Shown here in pieces: positions 1 to 10,789 of a DNA stretch of 64,000 bases. The DNA is from Apodemus sylvaticus (Eukaryota > Chordata > Mammalia > Rodentia > Muridae), in the NCBI RefSeq assembly GCF_947179515.1, contig NC_067490.1:28123327-28187326 (forward strand). Direction: 5' to 3'. Within the stretch, counting starts at the first letter, position 1; every line of letters begins with the position of its first letter. A program made the translations under genes and the position numbers. The notes under the pieces were generated by a model that did not search any database, was not told the DNA's origin, and worked only from the letters and a program-made list of their open reading frames with translations.

Positions 1-132
1 AAGAACTTGTCTCATAAAATAAAATGAACGCACAAAACCAAAATAACCCAGCAAACTCCTACTATTCCTATTTAATTGAGTCAGCTTGGCAAACAGGCCT
101 TCTATGGGGTAACAGATTGAAAAGGAACAGTG

Positions 133-245
133 GTTCACTTCTGTAATCCCAGCACTCAGAGGAGAAAGGAAGGGGATTTAGAATTCAAGGCTGGCCTGGC
201 CTGTACTGCATACCAAGTTCCAGGCCAGCCTGAAAAATCTAAATC
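133..245 (+). repeat. B1 SINE, diverged
   Basis: The segment carries the B1 order of motifs: GTAATCCCAGCACTC, then a purine-rich stretch, then AATTCAAGGCTGGCCTGG and TTCCAGGCCAGCC. It is shorter and more mutated than the young B1 copies elsewhere in the window, so it is an old insertion. Confidence 0.7.
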
Positions 246-261
246 AAAATAAAACCAAAAA

Positions 262-450
262 GTAGGAGACCGGTAAGGTTACTCAGCAGGTGAGAAACAT
301 ACCGACTGCCAAGCCTGACAACACGAGTTTGATCCCAGAGTCTGTATGCTGGGAGGAAGGGACAGAGGGAAGGAGGGAGGGAAGGAGGGAGGGAGGGAGG
401 GAGAGATACCCATAAATTGTTTTCTGACCTCTCTGTGCACATTGTGCATA
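262..450 (+). repeat. B3/B2-family SINE with an internal GGGA tract
   Basis: A tRNA-derived head (ACTCAGCAGGTGAGAAACAT, CTGCCAAGCCTGAC, GAGTTTGATCCCAGAG) is followed by the tail motif TTTTCTGACCTCTCTGTGCAC. The middle has been replaced or expanded by a GGGA/GGAA purine run at about 353-402. The sequence leads straight into the CA-rich array that follows, as is usual for B3 tails. Confidence 0.65.
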
Positions 451-735
451 TATGTATATGCATACACATACATACTCTCGAGCATATTGTGGCACATGTA
501 TACAAAAACATACACACGTGCACACATGCATACTGTGTGGCACATGCACACACATACAGGGTGACACACATGTGTGCACATACACACGTGAATACACATG
601 TGCCCCATGGCACACACATGCATTCACACACATATACACACTCATGAACACCGTGTCACACTTGCATGTGCTCGAATGTGCATGTACACACACACACACA
701 CACACACATACACATACACATACACAAACACACAT
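440..735. repeat. CA-rich array with CACACATG variants
   Basis: About 300 bases of alternating purine-pyrimidine sequence: an irregular mix of CACACATG, CATACACA and TGTGTGG blocks, ending in a purer (CA)n at 688-720. The many overlapping open frames here are an artefact of the repeat. It has probably grown from the 3' tail of the B3-type SINE immediately upstream. Confidence 0.85.
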
Positions 736-740
736 ACTAA

Positions 741-1566
741 ATAATTGTAAAACAAAACAAACCGAAATCCCCAAACCCTGCTGTTTATTAATAGCTATTC
801 CTCAGCACGTTGTTTATATTTTTCCTAGTAAAATAGGATAAAAAATAAATGTGATTTTTTTTAGAATGGCATGTCATGGAGGTTTGATTTGGAAGTGTGC
901 CAGCCTTGTCACAGAGTCCAGTGCTTGGTCCCCACACTAGATTCCACATTAGTACCAGCCATTTAAAAGGGGACATTATTATTTGGACTGAGGCTTCCCT
1001 CATTGGGACTGCCCTACCGGTAGTCAGGTGGCTGTGAGCAGTGGTCATTGTCCTTCTCAAGTCTGGCCATATATACATGTAAGCTCTAACTTCAGACCTG
1101 AGGCAGAGGCAACAGTTTTTCATGTGTGAAGCCCCGAATTGCTTCACAATCATTTGTGGTTCCCCTGCAGCTTATAAATGGTCTCTCCTCAAGTTATCCT
1201 ATTTTGAGTGAGCCATCTGTTTCCTGTCGGTATCCTTGACGAATACAACAGTTACTATGTACGAGTGCTGAGCCCCAGTCAGCAATGACAATAACAATTT
1301 CTCAGTTCCTCCTTTCTGGGGATCACATATCAGCCAGCTTCTGATTACCTTGGGGTCGGGTCTGTGGACCTGCCAGAGTATGTGTGTCTTTCTGGTTATC
1401 ATTAGTTACAATAAAGGGAAGCATGTGTGCCTGCAAGTGTGTCTGTGCACACTTGCTGTGATATGGGCCTGAGGAAACCCCTGGAGCAGGAACCAGTTCA
1501 GATGTCCCCAGCTTTCTCACGCCTCGCCTTCATTTCTTCAGCTAATTTGTATTAAGAGCCTAAGTT
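741..1566. other. Unassigned unique-looking DNA
   Basis: No SINE, LTR or microsatellite signature is visible. Short minus-strand open frames (788-1153, 1323-1520) show no recognisable domain, and there is no codon-like bias. I see no gene here. Confidence 0.5.
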
Positions 1567-1834
1567 GACCTGTACAGCCATGCGTACTGCAGCACGGTTC
1601 ACACTGGCTGAGTTGTGGAGCTCACCCATGTGTCCAGCAGCCAAGGGATGGAGAAAGTGTGCTATGTATATGTAATGGATCTTTTCACCCATCAAGAGTA
1701 AAATTGTGTCATTTGCAAGAAAAAGAAATGAAGCTAGGGATAATGACATTAAGTGGAGTCAGTGTCAGAAAGACAAATAATGGACATTTTTTTCTCATTT
1801 GTGGGGCCTAGACTTTATAGATACATACAACTGC
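1567..1834 (+). mobile_element. L1 fragment, 3' end of ORF2 and start of 3' UTR
   Basis: The sequence follows the classic L1 3' region: ACTGCAGCACGGTTCACAC, TGTCCAGCAGCCAAGGGATG, CAAGAGTAAAATTGTGTCA, GACATTAAGTGGAGTCAG and AGAAAGACAAATAATGGACA. It is heavily mutated and has no open reading frame. The microsatellite at 1835-2100 interrupts it, and L1-like 3' UTR text resumes at 2105. Confidence 0.8.
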
Positions 1835-1856
1835 ATCCACACACAGGCACACACAG

Positions 1857-1915
<59 letters not shown>

Positions 1916-2104
1916 CAAACAGACAGACAGACAGACACATAGACAGAGATTGATACAGAGACAGAGAGAAAAGGAGAGAGACACAGAGATAGGCACAGGC
2001 ATACAGACACACACACACACACACAGAGGCAACAGAGACAGACAGATAGACAGGCACACAAACAGATAGGCAGACAGACAGGCAGACAGACAGACAGACA
2101 GAAC
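1835..2104. repeat. Compound microsatellite (CA)n-(GA)n-(ACAG)n
   Basis: A CA tract at about 1857-1892 is followed by GA, then ACAG/ACAC mixtures. Tetranucleotide CAGA units dominate the right end (about 2040-2101). The array sits inside an L1 3' UTR, where simple-sequence growth is common. Confidence 0.9.
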
Positions 2105-2265
2105 ATGGAAATAGAAAGAAACCCCTGATAAACAAAAGAGCTAGAGGGAAGAGGAAGGGGGATAAGGGGAAAGGCAACCAGTTGGGGAATATTTTCTAAA
2201 TATACAGTGTATGTGTGTGAACATGGCCTTAAATAACCTAGTCTAACAAAATTTTTTACAAAGGA
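2105..2265 (+). mobile_element. L1 3' UTR remnant, continuation
   Basis: The text GAGGAAGGGGGATAAGGGGAAAGG is followed by ATACAGTGTATGTGTGTGAAC, which resembles the GGGGAAGG...TGTATGAAAAT part of rodent L1 3' UTRs. Together with 1567-1834 it makes one L1 3' end split by the microsatellite. Confidence 0.5.
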
Positions 2266-3324
2266 AAAAGTACCCAGGAGCTGAAGATATGTTAGCTCCC
2301 TGTGGCTATGTTCTAGGCATGGTATTGTGTCCTGGCAGGGGGCCGGGAGAGGCTGATAGACAGACAAGAGAAGATGGGCAGGACCAGTTGCTAACAAACA
2401 AGCCCACAGAACATAAAAGGCTTTTCCTGAGGTTTGCTTTGTTTTGTTTTGCTTTGATTTGTTTTGTTTTGTTTTTTTGAGAAAGGCCATGAGAACAGTG
2501 GGAAGAAGTTATTAAGTAATACAACAAACTTAAATGATCAGTCAGGTATAACAAGTAATGTTACAACAAAATAATTAGATGATAGGCACATAACTGCTTC
2601 CTATGTGTCCTTTCCTGCAGGGCCACCTGCGGGGATACAGCCACCCACGAAAGAACTGAGTCAGGAAGCAGAGTTCCAGGCAGTGGGAGTCATAACCCAG
2701 AGGGAATGTGAAGAGACTGTTCAGTGAAGCCCACGAGGACACAACGCAGGACACCAGCCGAGCCAGTGAAAACCAAACAGAAACAGTAGAGGGTTCCAGA
2801 GGAAATACCATTAGAGGGCTGTATCACAGTGCAGTGCTTGCCTAAGAAATACCCTTGGGAGATTAAAAATAGGTAAGCAGTAACATAATGGACAGAGAAG
2901 CCAGGTCAGGTAAAAAACCAAACACAACAACTGCAGCAGCAACAACAAAACCTAAGGAAATTTGAATAAACTATGAGCTGTAGTTAGTCCCAATGTGCTG
3001 GCATGGGGTCACTCGACGCAGTAAATGTTCCATAGTAATACAAAATGTTACGAGTCAGGAAACCTGGATACGGAGTTGATTAGGACTCTCTGTGCTCAAA
3101 TACAGTTCTTCTGCACATCTAAGACTCCTCTGGTGTGTGTTTGTTTGTGTGTGTGCATGTGTGTGTGTGCATGTATATATGTGTGCATGTGTTAAAAGTG
3201 CTAACCGGAGGTGTAGGAGTTGGGGAAAATAATCATGGACTCCAGGAGATCCAAGAAATTATTTCTTGGATAATTGAAAAATGTTCCATAGTATATATCT
3301 CAGGCCTAATGAAAAAATAGTCAT
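2266..3324. other. Unassigned stretch with a short (TTTTG)n
   Basis: Apart from a TTTTG/TTTG run at about 2437-2477 and a (TG)n-like patch at about 3134-3188, I recognise nothing in this kilobase. Short open frames on both strands show no domain. Confidence 0.45.
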
Positions 3325-3474
3325 GCCAGGCGGTGGTGGAGCACACCTTTAATCCCAGCACTTGGGAGGCAGAGGCAGGTGGATTTCTGAATTCGAGGCC
3401 AGCCTGGTCTACAAAGTGAGTTCCAGGACAGCCAGGACTATACAGAGAAAACCAAAAAAAAAAAAAAAAAAAAA
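3325..3474 (+). repeat. B1 SINE with A tail
   Basis: Near-full B1: GCCAGGCGGTGGTGG at the 5' end, AATCCCAGCACTTGGGAGG, GGCCAGCCTGGTCTAC, AGCCAGGACTATACAGAGAA, then an A tract ending at 3474. The usual CCCTGTCTC before the tail is lost. Confidence 0.95.
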
Positions 3475-3639
3475 GTTATATGAACAACACAATAATGTAA
3501 ACAATACTTACTAACTTAAATGAAATCTGGTGACATAACAAAGCTAGCAATTTACAAACACAAGTAAGGTGGGCTGAAGCTCTGTGGTGGCTCCGAGTGC
3601 CGGAGCCCGAGGTTCAGTTCCCAGCATCAAAAAATGACG

Positions 3640-4348
3640 TCTTGGACAACTCTCAGCATATATTCATTATACGCAGCATAGGCTGTCATAAGGACTTTTA
3701 AGGAATGTTATCATGCACTTTAACCACATTCCCCACCCACTCCCTCTTTCCCCACTCCTACCAGTCACTTTAGTTTCCCTGAACAGTCTTACTTCAACTC
3801 TCACATGTATGTAAATAAGTCCCTGTGTCTATATAAAATTTAGGCTCTCCAACTGAAGAAAACCAAATGATACTTGCGCTTATGAATCTGACTCATTATG
3901 CTTTGTGTGATGATCACCAAGTTGCATTTCTTTTCCTATAAGTAACATAATTTTGTTTTTTTTATGGCTTAGTTAGGGTTTTCATTACCATGAAGAGACA
4001 TCATGGCCAGCATTTAATTGGGGCTGGTTTACAGGTCCAGAGGTTCAGTCATTAACATCATGGTGGGAGCATGGCAGCATCCAAGCAGACATAGTGCTGG
4101 AGAAAGAGCTGAGAGTTCTACACTTTGTTGCAAAGGCAACCAGGAGAAGACTGGTATCTTTAGGCAGCTAGGAGGAAGGTCTCTTTGCCCGCCCCAATAA
4201 TGACAGACTTCCTCCAACAAGGCCACACCTTCTAATTGTGCCACTTCTGGGGCAAGCATATTCAAACCACCACAATGGCTGAATAAAATTCCTCTGTATG
4301 CATATCTCACATTTTTTATCTGCTCATCTATTGACAGATGACAAGGTG
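3640..4348 (-). mobile_element. L1 fragment, interrupted
   Basis: Reverse-strand L1 ORF2/3' text is visible (CCAACTGAAG...CAAATGATACTTGCG, GACTCATTATGCTTTGTG, CACCAAGTTGCATTTC, then ATGGCTGAATAAAATTCCTC at 4274 and TCATCTATTGACAGATGAC at 4325). It is broken by a rodent interspersed repeat at about 3963-4273 and by an LTR at 4349-4656, and resumes to about 4875. No coding capacity remains. Confidence 0.7.
3963..4273 (-). repeat. Rodent interspersed repeat, family not named (family A)
   Basis: This ~310-bp unit starts ATGGCTTAGTTAGGGTTTTC and ends AGCATATTCAAACCACCACA. Plus-strand copies of the same unit, starting GTGATGGTTTGTATATGC or similar and ending ACCCTAACTAAG, are at about 10951, 38330 and 41865, with a partial at about 28690. 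It is inserted in an L1 here: L1 text flanks both ends. I did not assign a family name. Confidence 0.8.
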
Positions 4349-4656
4349 TGTGGAGAGCTGACTGCGCCTTAAAGATGGCGCTGCCGGAGCCTGGCCGTCC
4401 GGAGTAAACAAGTCCTTATAAGGCTAGAGGCTTGGATCACTCAGTGGCGTGATCTCACGCCATGTTGCTTGGCCAATGGTAGAGCGCCATCTTGGACATG
4501 GGCCGTCCTAGCAAGGGTATATCAGTCACGCTCTAGGGAGATTCAGGGGCACACCCAGAAAGCTATAACTAAACATTCATTCTGAGTAAACTCTCTCTGG
4601 AAGGAACTGGTGTGCTAGTCTTTCTTCCCTGCTGGTCAGGAGATTGGCGTACCACA
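4349..4656 (+). mobile_element. Solo LTR with 6-bp target duplication (class II ERV type)
   Basis: The 308-bp block begins TGTGGAGAGC and ends GTACCACA, so it has the TG...CA ends of an LTR. It is flanked on both sides by AAGGTG (4343-4348 and 4657-4662), a 6-bp direct repeat as made by ERVK/IAP-type integrases. A run AAAGATGGCGCTGCC near the start is shared with IAP-like LTRs. No internal retroviral sequence adjoins, so it is a solo LTR left after LTR-LTR recombination. The surrounding DNA is L1. Orientation is inferred from the GATGGCGCT motif near the presumed U3 start. Confidence 0.85.
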
Positions 4657-4764
4657 AAGGTGGATTCCATGCTTCAGTTATTATGAATAAGCATAGACAC
4701 AGATGTCTTTCTCTGTATGTTCATAACAGTCTTTCAGTTGTACTCCCAAGATTGTATAAAAATG

Positions 4765-4798
<34 letters not shown>

Positions 4799-4875
4799 TT
4801 TTTCAAAGCATTTGTATTAATTTCCATAGTGGTTGGATTAGTTTATGTCCCTACTAGTATTCTATGCATTTAATA
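4657..4875 (-). mobile_element. L1 fragment, continuation, with (GATA)n
   Basis: L1 text resumes after the LTR (TTCAGTTATTATGAATAAGC, TTTCCATAGTGGTTGGATTAG). A CTAT/GATA tetranucleotide run lies at about 4764-4798. Confidence 0.65.
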
Positions 4876-5164
4876 ACAAGTTATCAGAGTTAGAAAGAAA
4901 GACATATGTAGATGTAGGCATGAGATTTTTTCAACCTTCTTTTTCCAACGAGAGAAGTCAGTCACTTTGAAAACTCAAGAAATAGCAGCACAGGCAGGTG
5001 TAACAGTAACCGCGCTAAGTGCTAGGAAGCACTTGGAAGGCAGCATCAGGTGGCCTAGGCTATGCTGTGGGGAGACCCTGACTGAAGAAGAAGAGAAAGG
5101 AAAACCATAGATGTATGCCATGGATGGAGCTTGGTGCCAGAAGAAACAGTTTTTAAACGTTAGT

Positions 5165-5340
5165 CATGGGAGTCAGTGAAATGGCTCAGGGGGTCAAGGT
5201 GCTTGCTGCCAAGCTTAACAACCCATGTTCGAGCCCCGAGTCACACTTGGTAGAAGGAGAGAGCTAACTACTGTAAGTTGTCCTCTGACCTCAGCACAAG
5301 TGCAACAACATGCCCTCCTTATAACCTTGGTAAATAAATG
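5165..5340 (+). repeat. B3-type SINE
   Basis: GAAATGGCTCAGGGGGTCAAG, TGCTTGCTGCCAAGCTTAAC and GTTGTCCTCTGACCTCAGCAC in order give a B3/B2-family element. A/T-rich tail AATAAATGAACAAATTAAAAA follows. Confidence 0.8.
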
Positions 5341-5365
5341 AACAAATTAAAAACACTTAAGTTGA

Positions 5366-5600
5366 ACCTGGGAGCTGGGAAATGGCTCAGTGGGTAAGAA
5401 CACCTACTGTGCAAACAGAACTTGGGTTCAAATCTCCAGAACCCATATGAAAATTTTCATGGAAATAGTGAACTTTTGGTTTAGTGAGAGAGACCTTGTC
5501 TCAAAGGGACAGAGTATAGTGAAATAAGATACCTTAAAATCCCCTCTGACTTGTATCTGCTGACATGGAAATACATACTCCAAGGCTACATGCTATCTAT
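5366..5600 (+). repeat. B3 SINE, near full length
   Basis: GGAGCTGGGAAATGGCTCAG and GGGTTCAAATCTCCAGAACC (tRNA-like A and B boxes) are followed by the distal B3 half with GAGAGACCTTGTCTCAAA and CCCTCTGACTTGTATC. The CA-rich array at 5600 continues from its tail. Confidence 0.75.
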
Positions 5601-6176
5601 AAATACACACTCACACACTCTCACACACAGACTGACATACTCACATACACACAGACACACTCAGATACACCCATACCCTTCACCACATACACAGACACAC
5701 ACACAGACACAGACACATACACACTCAGACATACATATTACACTTCAACACACACATCCACACATCCACATACAGACATACTCAGACACACACACCCTTC
5801 ACTACCACCCTACATATATACCACACAGACAGACATACATACAGATATACTCAGACACAGACACATAAGCACACACACACACTTATACATACAGACACAC
5901 TCAGACACACACACCCTTCACTACCACCCTACACACACATTCACATACACACAGAGACATACAGACATATACCACACACACAGACAGACACACAGAAACA
6001 CTTAGACACATACACATAAATACACACACTTACACATACAGACACACTCAGACACACACATCCTTCACTACCACCCTACATACACACGCTCACATCACAC
6101 AAAGGCACACAGACATATACCACACACACACCAGACACACACTAAGACACATACACACAAGTACACACACACTGTT
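5600..6176. repeat. CA-rich higher-order array
   Basis: About 575 bases of CACA/CAGA/CATA sequence. Embedded in it, the phrase CCCTTCACTACCACCCTACA returns at 5797, 5916 and 6063 with a truncated cousin at 5688, so the array is built from larger units of roughly 110-150 bases, not from simple CA slippage alone. Open frames across it are repeat artefacts. Confidence 0.9.
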
Positions 6177-6505
6177 GAACATGGCAAATCTGAGTAGCTA
6201 CTTTTGGGGAAAGTATTGGGAGTGGAAGGACAATGCTGCATTTTTTTGTTACAATTTGTTTGTTTATTTAGTATTTCTGGTGTTTAAAGATCTGTACAGG
6301 CCCAAGCTCACACTTCTAAGTCCAGCACTCTGCCAAGGACCAGCCTCAGCTTGGTTGGGGGTCCTAAGGAAGGGGATTTCTGGGAGTGGTGATATGTGGG
6401 TTACAAGCGGACGACCTATGTTCTGCTCAAGATTGCTACATAGTCGTTGTCTCTGTAGACAGCTCTTGGCTCTGTAGTTGGCTCAAGACAAATTTCTCTT
6501 GGGAC
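6177..6505. other. Unassigned DNA left of an ERV LTR
   Basis: No repeat family is recognised. It directly precedes the LTR-like left end at 6506 and could be host flank or a part of the same element. Confidence 0.35.
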
Positions 6506-7290
6506 TGTAAGACTCGGGAAGCCTTAACTTACCAGAGACCCCATGAGTAACAACGTGGAGACAGGAATCAATGCAAAAAGCAAGAGGAATTTTATTTAAT
6601 CCAGCGTGCTGGGGTCACCCTGTACTTGGGGAGAGAACGACCACATGCAGCCCATGTAGAGGGCCTTTATACAGTCCTCAGGGAAGCCGCCTTTAGGCAC
6701 AATGTGATTGGCAGAACAGTGTTATCTTTAAACTGACTGGTTGTTAGGTAATGAGGAAGGTAGCCAATGATCTTGGAATAATTCTGGGCCTTCCCTAGCA
6801 ACAGGGACCTCCCTGTGGTCTGAGGAACGTAATTTAGCCTTTCCCTTCTGGGAGGGGCAAGTTTTCCATGACCTTTCCAAAGTTCCAGAGCTGACCCTTT
6901 TCAGGACAGCTCTCTCTTACTAGGAAAAATTCCTAAAAGCTCTCTGTATAGCTCATAGATTTTTTCCAAAGGCAGAAATCCTGTCAGAAAAAAAAAAATA
7001 AAAGTAATACTTAGGTTTTCTGATCATAATTAGAAAGCCAGAAAACATTCTAAATGATCTGTGTTTGGTCTTCATATAGCTTTCTCTGGCTAGCTGCTAG
7101 GAAACATTCTAAGTGAGCCGTCGTAGCTCTTCAAGCAATTCTTGGGATTTCAGGCCAAGGTCAGAAATCCTGTTGGAAAAAAATTCTAAAAGAGCTGTGT
7201 TCGATATCCAGAGATCTCCAGACAGCTCAGCTCTCACTAGGAAATCTTCTAAAAGAAAGAACTGCTATCTCTCTCTCTGCTGGCTCATCT
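6506..7290 (-). mobile_element. ERV LTR, reverse orientation, with repeated U3 motifs
   Basis: Starting TGTAAGACTCGGGAAGCC, the block has an inverted poly(A) signal (TTTTATTTAAT at about 6590) and an inverted TATA-like CCTTTATACAG at about 6662, as expected of an antisense LTR. To the right, the motif GAAATCCTGT...GAAAAAA...CTAAAAG and AGGAAAcATTCTAA-like motifs recur several times (about 6930, 7040, 7100, 7160, 7240), which fits tandem enhancer repeats of a U3. The right border is not certain. Retroviral class was not determined. Confidence 0.55.
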
Positions 7291-9063
7291 CATTCGGACG
7301 AAGAGCCTGGTGCCACACCAACTCTGGTGGAGCTATGTGACATGGCGAAAGTGGTGCTTTCAGACCTGAGTTGTGTGTTCCTTGGAACTTGGCCTCCTGG
7401 AGGTCCCTGGCATCCTGCTTCTGCAAGCTGTTCCAGTGCATTGATCAAATTCTGTGGACTTTGGTTCTGTGCCTTGTCTTTCTTTTTATGATGATAGTTA
7501 GCATAACATGACCTGGCCAGATCTTGATAGATCAAGGGCCCAAGAGATGTTCCAGGAAACATTCCTGATAGTGTGATCACTCCAGGGCCTACAAAGACTG
7601 ATGCCAATGAACCTGATGACCAGCACCAGGTAATACCAGACTTAGGTCAAAGAAGATTCATGAACTATTCAACACAAGATCCCCCATTTTTCCAAGCTTT
7701 ACTCAGAGTTAAGTAGAAGGAAAATGAGATATTTAGAGATACAATGAATCAGTTATAACAGGAAGAGTTGTTTGTGAAAAATCCAGATACAGTAGATAGT
7801 GAAAGTATAAAAGTCCAATAGCTGGTAGGGAAAGACCAGGAAGGTGTGTCAGAAGTTAAGGAGAATAGTCTGGGAATTCCAACAACTGTAATATATGGTA
7901 GGAAGCATTACTTATTCAGAGGGTGTTGGTGGGCTCCTCCAGTAAATAGGGAAATTCCACAAAGGCTCAGGACAACAGTTTCAAATTGGCCCGACTGGGC
8001 ATAAAATATTAATAAAATTTACTAGCTACAGCAAATTTGCTCAGACTACAGCTTGGCAAAATTCTAGAATAGAGTGACTTCAAGTCTGGGTTGATTAATT
8101 GGTTACCAAAAGGTTCCCCAAAAATATTTCCTGCTCTATCTTTTTTAGTTTCAAGTTAAGTTGCAAACATGTAACCCCCCATCTGATCATCACCTGATGT
8201 AACCTGACATGAAGTCAAAAAGTAGTTCCTAAATATTGTGTCTATATCTAAGACATTTGCAGAAGTAAAATTGCAACAGATTGAAACTGCTTTTTGGTGT
8301 TTTGTGTCTGTCTGTCACTCATTGACTCCTCACCTATCTGACTACAGGGACCCTGCTTCTCCCTTGGGAGGAGACCCTGGGTCTGTCTGAGGCAGCCTGG
8401 TATTTTTATTTGCATATCAATTCAGACATTTACTCCAGGTTCCCTCTTGACCCCAGGAATCAGCATTCCATGACCTTAGTTAGCCTCTTGACTTTTAGGA
8501 AAAGGACAAGTATCCCCTCCCCCTTTTTTGACATTGCAAATGAATTCAGAAGTCTCTCTGCCTTTGTAAGCTTAGGTGGGTGGGATCTTGCCCTGCCATC
8601 CCCACTCCCTACATTTCTTTATCTCCTTCCTTGACATCTTTCTGACAAGCTGGCTCATTAGTGCAGCTGCCTCTGTTCTTTTAGGTCCACGAAGACCCTC
8701 ATATAATTCATATTGCATCCTTATATTTTTGCATAGTTGAGAAATTGAATATTTTTGAACTCATTTTTTTCAGGGTTCTTTCTCACAGCCTTAAGGGCTG
8801 TCCTGAAGGTTACAGTGTTCTACAATTTTGCTGAGACTTTGGACACACCATCAACTCGACAGTATTTGATTATCATGGAGTCATTAACCTTGGCAGAGAG
8901 AATAGTACTCACAAGGGGAATGCGAAAATAGATACATTATTATACAAAACAAGGCTTATACCTACAGCAACTATCAACACTCTTAGAGACCCATGCCCTG
9001 CTGGCTCTGTTTCAAGGGTAGGAACCATATCATTCCACTCTTACATGGCCGAGAGGAAACTCA
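7291..9063. other. Unassigned, possibly ERV-internal remnant
   Basis: A minus-strand open frame of 105 codons (7290-7607) lies just inside the LTR-like block, where the 3' end of an internal region would be. I do not recognise its product. Further right the DNA is non-coding and no second LTR could be placed, although the pyrimidine-rich GACTCCTCACCTATCTGAC-type text at about 8325 is LTR-like. Treat as unassigned. Confidence 0.3.
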
Positions 9064-9162
9064 GCAGCACTCAGAGACTGGAGGTCATGAGCTTGAAGCC
9101 AATCTGGATTACCAAAAGAGACTCAAAACAAAGCAAAATCCAAAAAAGAAAAAAAAAAAAAG
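9064..9162 (+). repeat. Degenerate B1-like SINE
   Basis: CAGCACTCAGAGACTGGAGG, ATGAGCTTGAAGCCAATCTGG and the tail ACAAAGCAAAATCCAAAAAAG keep the B1 order. It is old and partial. Confidence 0.5.
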
Positions 9163-9285
9163 CAGTCATTACTTTTATTAAAATATATAAGGTGAATTGG
9201 AGGGAGAATAGTTCCTTAATCATTAAACGTACAGTAATTAAGAAAAGTCCCTTAAAAATATAGAAATTGTATTCCTCTTTGAGGG

Positions 9286-9880
9286 TGTAAGACCCCAAAA
9301 GCCCAGGGCACCCCAGTGCCCCACGCCTTGGAAGGCAACACCTAAATCACTCGCAAGAAACAGTCTTGATGCAATAACAAGGATTTCTTTATTCCAGAAT
9401 TCTGGGTTCCACAGCCGTACACCGCACCGCGAGTGCCGAATTGTGACAGCTTTTATAAGTTTACAACAAAGCCAGAGAATCACAAACCAATCATTCCTTA
9501 GCATCGAAAGCCTGTGAAGTGCGAGCCAATCGATTTGTACCACTCCATAGTTTTTAGGCCAATTAGTTTAAATTATCGGAGACCGCGCTCAGTGGACCAA
9601 TTAGTTTCCTATTGGTGTCTATAGCTGTGTGAACTCCTGGATAGGGGTAATGGCACAAGCAGTTTACAGAAGCAAGATAAGCTTAGCTCATTTCCAGTTA
9701 CCTTGTGGGGCCAGGATCACCTATTCTGGGCCTTTTTGCCTGGCTCTGAACAAAGGGCAGGCTCTGGACTGTGACCTTTTACCTAGTTTCTAACAAAGAG
9801 CACAAAGAGCGGGCTCTGGAATATGAAGTGTTTGGGGCTCCTTAGAAGGCTAGAGTTAGGCTGTATTTTCTATTCTTTCA
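9286..9880 (-). mobile_element. Solo LTR with 4-bp target duplication (gammaretroviral type)
   Basis: The 595-bp block reads TGTAAGACCCCAAAAGCC at its left and TCTATTCTTTCA at its right, so in sense orientation it starts TGAAAGAATAG, the TGAAAG opening shared by murine gammaretroviral, VL30 and MuRRS LTRs. It is flanked by AGGG at 9282-9285 and 9881-9884, a 4-bp direct repeat typical of class I ERVs. On the minus strand a TATAAAAG lies at about 9452-9460 and an AATAAAG poly(A) signal at about 9387. No internal region adjoins. Confidence 0.8.
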
Positions 9881-10170
9881 AGGGACTCCACAAATTATAC
9901 ATAATATAGGTTAGAGCAGAGATACAGTTTTTAAAAAGTTACAGAAACAAGCTAAAAACACTCAGTGTACTGACCAATATATTCCTGAGTTAGAAGAGTC
10001 ACTTAGGATGTTGATCATTTACAGTAGAGTCTAGAGATCTGTTAATGTTAGAGACACATTCTGACTGCTGAGGCCTGGCTTAAGAGAAGTTACCTTGTAT
10101 TTATTTATTTTTCAATCAATCCATCCATCAATCTATCTATTGGCCTGCCTACTCACCCATATTTCTGTCT
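9881..10170. other. Unassigned
   Basis: Nothing recognised apart from an ATCT/ATCA-rich patch at about 10110-10142. Confidence 0.4.
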
Positions 10171-10316
10171 CCTTGTTTTGAGACAGAGTCCCATGTTGCC
10201 CAGACTGGCCTTAAACTCAACTCACCCCTCAGCCCAGGCTGATCTTGAATGATCATCATGCCTCTGTTTCCCAGGTGCTTGAATGGTAGGCGTGGACCAC
10301 CTCACCTAGTGTAGTC
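10171..10316 (-). repeat. B1-like SINE, old
   Basis: TTGTTTTGAGACAGAGTCCC, GCCCAGACTGGCCTTAAACTC and a terminal GTAGGCGTGGACCACC-like motif match an inverted, diverged B1. Confidence 0.65.
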
Positions 10317-10339
10317 TGCTGTTTGTTTGTTTTAAGATT

Positions 10340-10668
10340 GTTGGGGTTTGGGAGTCACCACACAAACCATTTGTATACCAATCTCAGTTATACTGGACAT
10401 CCAGGACCACAAAAAGGAAAAACCTAACTGTGGCACCAGCCTGTCCTCAGGGCAGGCTTTTTATATGAAAACCAGGTTCAAAAGTTTGAAGGCAAGAAGT
10501 GGAGTGGTATTTTTTGGCTAACTAGACAAAGTATCATCAGCCAACCTTTATTCTGATTGGTCCTGAGTGAGGTAAGAAGGGTGGTGGAAGGGTGGCAGGA
10601 AATTTCAGAACATTGAGATAACAGGGTATTTAACAGTGATTTAGCCATAACTTTTTGACTTATTAGTA
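10340..10668 (-). mobile_element. Possible antisense LTR
   Basis: The block starts TGTTGGGGTTTGGGAG and has an inverted TATA-like CTTTTTATATG at about 10456 and CCAAT-type ATTGG at about 10555. These are suggestive only; no target duplication was found and the family is unknown. Confidence 0.3.
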
Positions 10669-10789
10669 ACATTTTTTTTTTAGTGTCAGCTAAAGTAATA
10701 ACTATGAACCTAATTTCACCTTGTGAGTAGCTCAGAATATCAATACAAATAGCTATAGTTATGCTAAAAGGAGCAGTCCTCAACAGAGA

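Noticed and set aside
1795..2490. 231-codon minus-strand frame with a leucine/cysteine-rich middle
   Set aside because: It spans an L1 3' UTR remnant and a CA/GA/ACAG microsatellite.
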